Shown in pieces: positions 15,072-20,599 of a stretch of 20,599 nt of DNA. Source of the DNA: Chloroflexota bacterium. Lineage in GTDB: Bacteria; Chloroflexota; Dehalococcoidia; Lucifugimonadales; CATQGZ01. Below the pieces are notes generated by a model that saw nothing but the letters and a program-made list of their open reading frames with translations, did not search any database and was not told where the DNA came from. Position numbers and translations under genes: made by a program. The stretch spans positions 1 through 20,599 of the forward strand of contig JAQBTI010000011.1 in the NCBI GenBank assembly GCA_027624995.1. The letters are read 5' to 3'. Position 1 is the first letter of the stretch. Every line of letters starts with the position of its first letter.

Positions 15072-17210
15072 ATGGCAACAAATCTGGTTATCGTAGAGTC
15101 CCCGGCCAAAGCTCGCACGGTCGGTCGCTTCCTCGGAAGCAACTATACCGCCGAGGCGTCGATGGGGCATGTTAGGGACCTCCCGCGGGGCGAACTGGGC
15201 GTAGAGATCAGTGACGGTCATTTCGAACCTACTTACACGGTCCTACCGGACAAACAAAAGTTAGTATCCAGCCTATCCAAGGCCGCGAAGGAAGCCACGA
15301 CAGTCTACCTGGCGACCGACCCCGACCGCGAGGGAGAGGCTATTTCGTGGCACCTACTGAAGGCCGCCAAGATTGATCCGTCCAAGGTCCGTCGAGTCGT
15401 GTTCCACGAGATAACGCGGGACGCCATCGCGGAGGCGTTCGAGAACCCTCGCGAGCTGGACGAGAACCTTATCGATGCACAGCAGGCCAGGAGAATCCTG
15501 GACCGGCTGGTCGGATACAAACTGAGCCCGCTGCTATGGGGCAAGGTCAGACGAGGGCTTTCGGCCGGACGTGTCCAGTCTGTGGCGCTCCGGCTGATCG
15601 TCGATCGAGAGAAAGAGATCGGCCTCTTCGTCCCCAGGGAGTACTGGACCATTGACGCGGCCCTGGAGAAGAGTGGCAACGCGTTCAAGGCGCGTCTGCG
15701 CTCGATCCAGGGTGAGAAGGGTGAACTGGAGATCCCTGATGCGAGCACTTCCGATGCGATTGTCCAGGACCTCGACGGGGCGAAATACTCCGTAGGCGCC
15801 GTCAAGAAGAGAGAGGCCCGCAGCAAGCCGGCCCCGCCCTTCATCACCAGCACCCTGCAACAGGAAGGCTCTCGAAAGCTGCGGTTCACCGCCCGCAGGA
15901 CGATGCAGGTCGCCCAGCAGCTCTACGAGGGACTCGCCGTCGGCGACGAGGGTTCCGTAGGACTCATCACGTACATGAGGACAGACTCGACCAACGTGGC
16001 CTCCTCGGCCCTGTCAGAGGCCGCCGCGTACATCAGACGTACGTTCGGCGAGGAGTACGCCCCAAAGTCGCCACGACTCTACAAGAGAAAGGTCAAGGGC
16101 GCCCAAGAGGCCCACGAGGCCATAAGGCCGACCTCGATCGCGCGGGAACCTTCTGCGATCAGAAGCCATCTGACGAGCGAGCAGTACCGCTTATACGATC
16201 TGATCTGGAAGAGGATGCTGGCCAGCCAGATGACCGACGCTCTCTTCGACTCGACCAACGCCGAGATAAATACTGAAGGCACGAAATCGGGCACGGTATA
16301 CCTTTTCCGTGCCACCGGCTCCGTACTCAAGTTCAAGGGCTTCAGGACCCTCTACATGGAGGATAAGGACGAGGACGAAGAGGCTGATAGGGATTCGGCG
16401 CCGCTTCCTGAGCTCGCGACTGGAGACCCCTTAAACAACAAGGGGGTCTTGCCTGAGCAGCACTTCACGCAGCCGCCACCGAGGTTTTCAGAAGCCTCCT
16501 TGATCAAGTCCTTGGAAGAGAACGGCATCGGCCGCCCCAGTACATACGCCCCGATCATCGCGACGATCCTGGATAGGGACTACGTCCGAAAAGAGCAAAA
16601 CCGGTTCGTGCCAAGCAAGCTGGGCACTGCCGTGACCGGCCTGCTGACGACTCACTTCGCCGACATCATGGAAGTCGGCTTCACCGCGCAGGTCGAGGAG
16701 AAGCTCGACGACATCGCAAACGGCGAGAGGGAATGGGAGCCGATGCTGAAGGAGTTCTACGAACCCTTCAGCGAAGCGTTAGAGCGCGCGATCAAAGAGG
16801 CCGAGCGAGTGCCCCGGGACCAGATCGACGAGGAGACTGACGAGGTCTGCGAACAGTGCGAGCGGCCGATGGTTATCAAGTCCGGACGCTTCGGACGGTT
16901 CCTATCCTGCAGCGGCTTCCCCGAATGCAGGAACTCCAAGCCGTTGTTGAGCAGGGTGGGGGTCGAATGCCCCGAGTGCCGGAACGACATAGTGGAGCGG
17001 AGACGCAAGGGTAAGGGCGGCAAAGTCTTCTACGGCTGCTCCGGCTACCCGGCCTGTAACTTCGCGACTAGCCAAAAGCCCCTTCCTCAGCCCTGCCCGG
17101 ACTGCGGCGAGATGCTGTTGGCCTCGGGCCGTACCAATGCGCGCTGCACAGCCTGCGAGTTCAAAGGGCCGGTGCCCGAGGTGGAGGAGCTCGTCGAAGT
17201 CGCCGTCTAG
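15072..17210 (+). CDS. topA: DNA topoisomerase I (type IA)
   Basis: This 712-residue enzyme relaxes negative supercoils by cutting one strand. The Toprim domain starts at once (LVIVESPAKA, E9) and has the metal triad region TDPDREGEA (D83, D85, E87). The active-site Tyr is Y301 in GLITYMRTDSTN, with R303 beside it. An acidic insert (EDKDEDEEADRD) precedes FSEASLIKSLEENGIGRPST. The C terminus (about 590-706) has three zinc ribbons: two with four cysteines each (CEQC ... CSGFPEC; CPEC ... CSGYPAC) and a short third (CPDC ... CTAC). The ATG has GAGG about four bases upstream and is 6 bp from dprA. Size and motifs are normal. A hairpin at 17231-17270 follows the stop. Confidence 0.97.
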   Translation: MATNLVIVESPAKARTVGRFLGSNYTAEASMGHVRDLPRGELGVEISDGHFEPTYTVLPDKQKLVSSLSKAAKEATTVYLATDPDREGEAISWHLLKAAKIDPSKVRRVVFHEITRDAIAEAFENPRELDENLIDAQQARRILDRLVGYKLSPLLWGKVRRGLSAGRVQSVALRLIVDREKEIGLFVPREYWTIDAALEKSGNAFKARLRSIQGEKGELEIPDASTSDAIVQDLDGAKYSVGAVKKREARSKPAPPFITSTLQQEGSRKLRFTARRTMQVAQQLYEGLAVGDEGSVGLITYMRTDSTNVASSALSEAAAYIRRTFGEEYAPKSPRLYKRKVKGAQEAHEAIRPTSIAREPSAIRSHLTSEQYRLYDLIWKRMLASQMTDALFDSTNAEINTEGTKSGTVYLFRATGSVLKFKGFRTLYMEDKDEDEEADRDSAPLPELATGDPLNNKGVLPEQHFTQPPPRFSEASLIKSLEENGIGRPSTYAPIIATILDRDYVRKEQNRFVPSKLGTAVTGLLTTHFADIMEVGFTAQVEEKLDDIANGEREWEPMLKEFYEPFSEALERAIKEAERVPRDQIDEETDEVCEQCERPMVIKSGRFGRFLSCSGFPECRNSKPLLSRVGVECPECRNDIVERRRKGKGGKVFYGCSGYPACNFATSQKPLPQPCPDCGEMLLASGRTNARCTACEFKGPVPEVEELVEVAV

Positions 17211-17522
17211 GCCTCTTAGCTGATATGACGGTTAGGGTAGACCCGGGGTCGCCGCCCGAGCATCCCTAACACGTATTTAGTGAGGGTGTTGTGGATCTGG
17301 CCGGTCTCGCGTACGGGCTGACCGCCGCCGTTCTAGATCGCCTGGGCGTCCCGACAAGCAGAGGTTGGGTCGAGCGGTTGGGTGAAGGGTCCGCCGCCGT
17401 GCGGCGACTACGACAAGAAGACCATACCTCTACTGCCCCTGGTATGAGACAATCCCGCCACTCAGGGGCTTAGGGCCAACCCGCCGTTCCTACGGCATTA
17501 CGATCCTGCTAGGAGGACCACC
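17211..17522. other. Intergenic region after topA
   Basis: This 312-bp gap holds the hairpin at 17231-17270 and, at its right end, a strong Shine-Dalgarno site (AGGAGG, 17511-17516) for the next gene. A plus-strand frame from GTG 17291 to 17473 (60 codons) has no recognisable similarity or start signal; it may be chance or a remnant. No clear promoter for 17523 is visible. Confidence 0.4.
17231..17270 (+). terminator. Stem-loop after topA, possible terminator
   Basis: GTTAGGG (17231-17237) pairs with CCCTAAC (17264-17270), and inside it GACCC/GGGTC (17240-17250) forms a second small stem. The structure lies 20 bp past the topA stop. Only a weak T-rich stretch (TATTTAG) follows, so it may attenuate transcription without fully ending it. 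Confidence 0.4.
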
Positions 17523-19076
17523 ATGCTTCGCATCCTGCTTGCAGTTGCCGCTGTCCTACTGGTGACCGCAGTCTCCGCCTCGGGTTGGGTGTTCGCCCGC
17601 GGGCTTTCGGCCCCCCTGCCAGCGTTCCAGAGTCCATTGGGCACGGCTTTCTCTTACCAGGGACACCTCAAGGATGAGAATGGTCTCCCGGTTAACGAGA
17701 CCTGTGACTTCCAGTTCGGCCTGTTCGACGCCAGTTCGGTAGGGACACAGGTGGGTGCGGACACGAGAATTGGCGTCATGGTCAGAAATGGACTGTTTAC
17801 GACGCCGGTGGATTTTGGTGCAGGAGTCTTTGACGGGAGCGAACGACACATGGAGGTAGCCGTCCGCTGCCCAGACGATACTTCCTACACGACCCTCTGG
17901 CCGCGGACCGAGATTACGGCAGTTCCATACGCCCTATTCGCGTCTACCGCCGCCAGCGCCGACACGCTGGGAAACATCTCGTGCGACTTCGGCCAAGCAC
18001 CCTTCTGGACTAGCTCATCGTGGTCCTGTGTACACCCGCCGGAAATAGAGTTCTCTCTTTCACAACTAGATGGCGGGGATCCTGCGTCGATCTCTGTCGC
18101 TATCGGTGCGGATGGTTTCGGTCTTTTTGGCTATGTCCGCGATGGCGGCGACCGAGCGTTCACAGCGCATTGTGAGAATGTCCAGTGTACCCGCACCACC
18201 GTGACCGAATTAGGTAGGATCGAAGTCGGCAAGGAGTGGATCGCGGTAGCAGTCGGATCTGACGGTCTGGGATTGATAGCGTATGCAGGCGTCGGCGGGC
18301 TAGAAGTAGCCCACTGTGATGATGTGGCCTGCAGGACTATTACAACTACGACGGTAGACTCCGCGCCGGACGCAGGGCGCCACACCGCAATCGCCATAGG
18401 AAGCGACGGGCTGGGCCTTATTAGCTATCACCTTGACAACGCTTTCGACCTCAAAGTGGCACACTGCGACGACGCAGTATGTTCGACAGCGACGATCACA
18501 ACACTTGATAGCGTCGGCGCCGTTGGCTTCTCAACTGCCGTGACAGTCGGGGCCGACGGCCGAGGGTTAATCGCGTATCACGACCGAACCAACAGCAATA
18601 TCAAAGTCGTGCATTGCGACAATGTGGTTTGCAGCAGTGCTGCAATATCGATCGTGGGCAGCACGAGTGTCTTGTTTCCAGACACGTCCATTGTTACGGG
18701 ACCTGACGGCCTGGGACTGATCACATATAGAGGTGATGATGGGCTGAAGGTAGCGCACTGCGACGATACACCTTGTTCAACTGCGAGCGTTTCTACAGTG
18801 GACGGCGCTACCGGGAACGGAACGTCAATGACCCTCGGCGAGGACGGTCTGGGACTAGTTAGCTACCAAGATCCAGTCAACCAGGATCTAAAGCTCGCGC
18901 ACTGTGAGGACGTTACCTGCTCAACCTCGACCACCACTATTGTCGATGGCCGAAACGGAGTCGGCGCATGGTCCGCAACTGCAGTGGTCAAGCATGGGCT
19001 ACCACTCATCGGCTTTTCGTCAGACAGCGGCTTTTGGGTAATCCACTGCGATCACCCTACTAGGTGCGGACAGTGA
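17523..19076 (+). CDS. Secreted seven-repeat (beta-propeller-like) protein
   Basis: This 517-residue exported protein has a signal peptide (about 1-26: MLRILLAVAAVLLVTAVSA). Residues 40-140 match a domain I recall from Chloroflexota surface proteins and tail-fibre-like proteins (FSYQGHLKDENGLPVNETCD, FQFGLFDA, GLFTTPVDFGAGVFDG, ITAVPYALFA). A linker with two Cys (SADTLGNISCDFGQAPFW ... WSC) follows. Residues 188-510 hold seven repeats of about 47 residues with consensus GxDGLGLIxY ... LKVAHCDDxxCSTATITT; each repeat carries a Cys-x4-Cys pair, and repeat seven is shortened. Seven blades suggest a closed propeller for binding. The ATG has AGGAGG six bases upstream. Its stop overlaps the start of the next gene (GTGA), so the two are translated together. 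The ligand is unknown. Confidence 0.85.
   Translation: MLRILLAVAAVLLVTAVSASGWVFARGLSAPLPAFQSPLGTAFSYQGHLKDENGLPVNETCDFQFGLFDASSVGTQVGADTRIGVMVRNGLFTTPVDFGAGVFDGSERHMEVAVRCPDDTSYTTLWPRTEITAVPYALFASTAASADTLGNISCDFGQAPFWTSSSWSCVHPPEIEFSLSQLDGGDPASISVAIGADGFGLFGYVRDGGDRAFTAHCENVQCTRTTVTELGRIEVGKEWIAVAVGSDGLGLIAYAGVGGLEVAHCDDVACRTITTTTVDSAPDAGRHTAIAIGSDGLGLISYHLDNAFDLKVAHCDDAVCSTATITTLDSVGAVGFSTAVTVGADGRGLIAYHDRTNSNIKVVHCDNVVCSSAAISIVGSTSVLFPDTSIVTGPDGLGLITYRGDDGLKVAHCDDTPCSTASVSTVDGATGNGTSMTLGEDGLGLVSYQDPVNQDLKLAHCEDVTCSTSTTTIVDGRNGVGAWSATAVVKHGLPLIGFSSDSGFWVIHCDHPTRCGQ
18084..19052 (+). repeat. Seven tandem coding repeats of about 140 bp
   Basis: Coding repeats start near residues 188, 239, 287, 337, 386, 433 and 482 of the secreted protein. 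They share DGLGLI, AHCDD and CST. The amino-acid conservation is clear while the DNA has drifted, which points to old duplication kept by selection, not recent slippage. Confidence 0.8.
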
Positions 19077-19501
19077 GACCTAACATCGTCTTGAGCCGGA
19101 TCGTGGAAGGAACGAAGACGGGGCGTCTGACAGGCGTGACGACCGTTGTGGCTTTGGGCCTGGCGCTGCTTGCCGGAGGCGTAGCTATCGCACAAACGGC
19201 CGACGGTTTCGATCTATCCTGGTCTACTACGGGCGCAGGGAACACGGCAACGGCCAGAGGAGGCTCCTACTCGCTTCTCGGCAACGTCGGCCACACGGCC
19301 GCGGGAGAGCTAACGAGCGAAGGGTACACCCTGACTGAGGGTTTCTTGTCCGTTATCCTGACAACCCCACCAAAGGTAAACCCGATACCGGCGATCACGT
19401 GGTGGGGACTGTGGCTTCTCGCAAGCCTGGTGGCTTTGGCACTTACAGGCCGGACCTTGTTCTCTCGTCGGAGACGGCGGCCCGCTGGGTACTCGGTCTA
19501 G
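19073..19501 (+). CDS. Small surface protein with IPTL-CTERM-like sorting signal
   Basis: This 142-residue exported protein has a hydrophobic leader (about 21-41: GVTTVVALGLALLAGGVAIA). A short body follows (44-92: GFDLSWSTTGAGNTATARGG, YSLLGNVGH, EGYTLTEGFL) that resembles a Y-x-L-x-W ... GGF domain recurring in Chloroflexota exported proteins. After a Pro-rich linker comes IPAITWWG (105-112), a membrane helix (LWLLASLVALAL) and five arginines. This order, with IP-x-x-x-x-WG, matches the IPTL-CTERM signal thought to be processed by an exosortase-like system. GTG 19073 overlaps the upstream stop by four bases, and AGGTG lies seven bases before it. A GTG at 19064 is an alternative. It could anchor or accompany the propeller protein. 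Confidence 0.75.
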   Translation: MRPNIVLSRIVEGTKTGRLTGVTTVVALGLALLAGGVAIAQTADGFDLSWSTTGAGNTATARGGSYSLLGNVGHTAAGELTSEGYTLTEGFLSVILTTPPKVNPIPAITWWGLWLLASLVALALTGRTLFSRRRRRPAGYSV

Positions 19502-19701
19502 GTACAACCTCTCCCCCTGGATCGCGAAGAGAGCCGCGATGGCGATCACATCCCGGTACGTCCTGTTCGCCAATCCGGTGGGCGTGGCCACTGTACACGA
19601 CGAGGTCGCAGATATTGTGACTCTTTGCTCGTTCTCTTCCCCGACCCGGGAGAGTTGGAAAGGGCCCTCCAATCCGCCCGAATACGGCTCCATCATCAGC
19701 T

Positions 19702-19729
19702 TTGACTCTCGGAGAGACCGGACTATCTT
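19702..19729 (+). promoter_or_regulatory. Sigma-70-type promoter placed for a leaderless xerC message
   Basis: TTGACT (19702-19707; five of six) and TATCTT (19724-19729; four of six) are 16 bases apart. The -10 ends seven bases before ATG 19737, so transcription should begin at or next to the start codon. There is no Shine-Dalgarno site. Confidence 0.55.
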
Positions 19730-19736
19730 TGTTCCC

Positions 19737-20599
19737 ATGGACCAACAAGCCTGGAACGAGCTCATGGGCCGGTTCGAGGAGCACCTCACTGCCGAAAAGT
19801 CCCTCGCCCCGCTGACGGTCCGTAACTACCGGACCGACATTCAGCCCTTATACGACCACATGGTTCTGTCCGGCATCGCCGGGCCGGACCACCTGGACCG
19901 CGCCGCGCTCCGGAGCTACCTCTCGTGGCTGATCGACCTTGGCTACGTCCGGACGAGCGTCGCCCGCAAGCTCAGCACGCTTCGAACATTCCTCGCGTGG
20001 CTGGTCCGACAGGGCGTTCTCGAGGCCGATCCCCTGCCCAAGCGGGGCGTCATGAAGCTCGATAAACGCCTGCCGCGTTTCCTGTCACAGGACGAAGCCG
20101 AGCGTCTGGTCCAGGCGCCCGAGACGTCCGAGCCCCTCGGACCGCGCGACAGGGCTCTGCTCGAACTCATCTACGCCGGAGGACTCAGGGTCAGTGAGGC
20201 CCGCGGCCTGAATGTTTCCGAAGTGAACCTTCAGACCAGGGAGGTCCGGGTCACCGGCAAGGGCTCGAAGCAGCGGATCGTGCTTATGGGCAACTCGGCC
20301 AGGGACGCGCTGATGCTCTATCTCCAGGAGCTGCGTCCCAAGCTAGCCGGACCCGACAGCGGAATGGCCCTGTTCCTCAACCGCCTTGGGGGACGGCTCA
20401 GCCAGCGGAGCATCCAGCTTAAGGTGCGCAAGTACGCCGGCAAGGTCGGTCTGGGCTCTGGGGTCCATACACACACGCTGCGACACTCCTTCGCGACCCA
20501 CCTGCTGGAGGGCGGCGCGGACCTGAGAGTCGTACAGGAACTGCTGGGCCACGCCAGCCCGGCGACTACCCAGATCTACACCCATGTAACCGGCTCACA
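19737..20599 (+). CDS. xerC: Tyrosine recombinase XerC/XerD family (partial, runs off the end)
   Basis: The visible 287 residues are almost a whole Xer recombinase. The N-terminal SAM-like core-binding domain (about 8-95: FEEHLTAEKSLAPLTVRNYR) is followed by the catalytic domain (from about 113), with R151 (GGLRVSE), K175 (GKGSKQR), H246 and R249 (HTLRH), H272 (LGHAS) and the nucleophile Y281 (TQIYTHV). The family resolves chromosome dimers at dif with FtsK. The order topA then xerC, as in many Gram-positives, favours XerC over XerD or an integrase, and there is no phage context. ATG 19737 matches the usual N terminus. The frame stays open back to ATG 19539, which would add 66 residues without known similarity. 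The end of the gene lies outside the window. Confidence 0.93.
   Translation, partial: MDQQAWNELMGRFEEHLTAEKSLAPLTVRNYRTDIQPLYDHMVLSGIAGPDHLDRAALRSYLSWLIDLGYVRTSVARKLSTLRTFLAWLVRQGVLEADPLPKRGVMKLDKRLPRFLSQDEAERLVQAPETSEPLGPRDRALLELIYAGGLRVSEARGLNVSEVNLQTREVRVTGKGSKQRIVLMGNSARDALMLYLQELRPKLAGPDSGMALFLNRLGGRLSQRSIQLKVRKYAGKVGLGSGVHTHTLRHSFATHLLEGGADLRVVQELLGHASPATTQIYTHVTGS

Noticed and set aside
17291..17473. 60-codon plus-strand frame after topA
   Set aside because: No similarity recognised, GTG start without good Shine-Dalgarno site; mentioned only as intergenic content.
19310..19789. Minus-strand frame across the CTERM gene and xerC start
   Set aside because: It is antisense to two better supported genes and resembles no family.

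Overview
The window reads as a chromosomal segment of a free-living bacterium, most likely a member of the Chloroflexota (SAR202 or Dehalococcoidia-like). This is an inference from the GC-rich coding sequence, frequent GTG and TTG starts, a DUF4432 sugar-epimerase-like gene, and a secreted-protein body domain (Y-x-L-x-W ... GG-x-Y-x-L ... GGF) that I associate with Chloroflexota. No rRNA or marker gene here settles it. Both strands are used, and short operons alternate with decayed gene remnants.

Region 1 (1-2540) is a signalling area with heavy decay. It holds a C-terminal scrap of a DUF3320-type helicase-like protein (minus), an intact REC-FHA response regulator (minus), a frameshifted histidine kinase ATPase remnant (plus) next to a perfect 13-bp inverted repeat, and an intact NarL-type response regulator (minus). 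The kinase that could have served the regulators appears dead. Region 2 (2541-5865) holds a tandem universal stress protein, an SDR dehydrogenase with a good promoter, a Rho-independent terminator, a nested inverted-repeat element of about 150 bp, and a DUF4432 sugar-mutarotase-like protein.

Region 3 (5930-7335) is the broken C-terminal half of an SMC/Rad50/YhaN-like ATPase with two compensating frameshifts. It converges on region 4 (minus), a small membrane protein followed by a site-2 protease with two CBS domains, and then typA/bipA. Region 5 (11223-13289) is a DppD/DppF-type pair of ABC ATPases without permeases or binding protein in view. Two serine tRNA genes (CGA and GGA anticodons) follow.

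Region 6 is a DNA-processing block: dprA and topA, 6 bp apart, and a xerC/D-type recombinase that runs off the end. Between topA and xerC lie two genes that look inserted. One encodes a secreted protein with seven Cys-containing repeats, likely a seven-bladed beta-propeller. The other is translationally coupled to it and encodes a small protein ending in an IPTL-CTERM-like sorting signal. This surface pair is the best candidate for something new.

Several starts (xerC, typA, dprA) lack a Shine-Dalgarno sequence and have a -10 hexamer almost touching the start codon, which suggests leaderless mRNAs. Other genes here have good Shine-Dalgarno sites, so both initiation modes seem to be in use.
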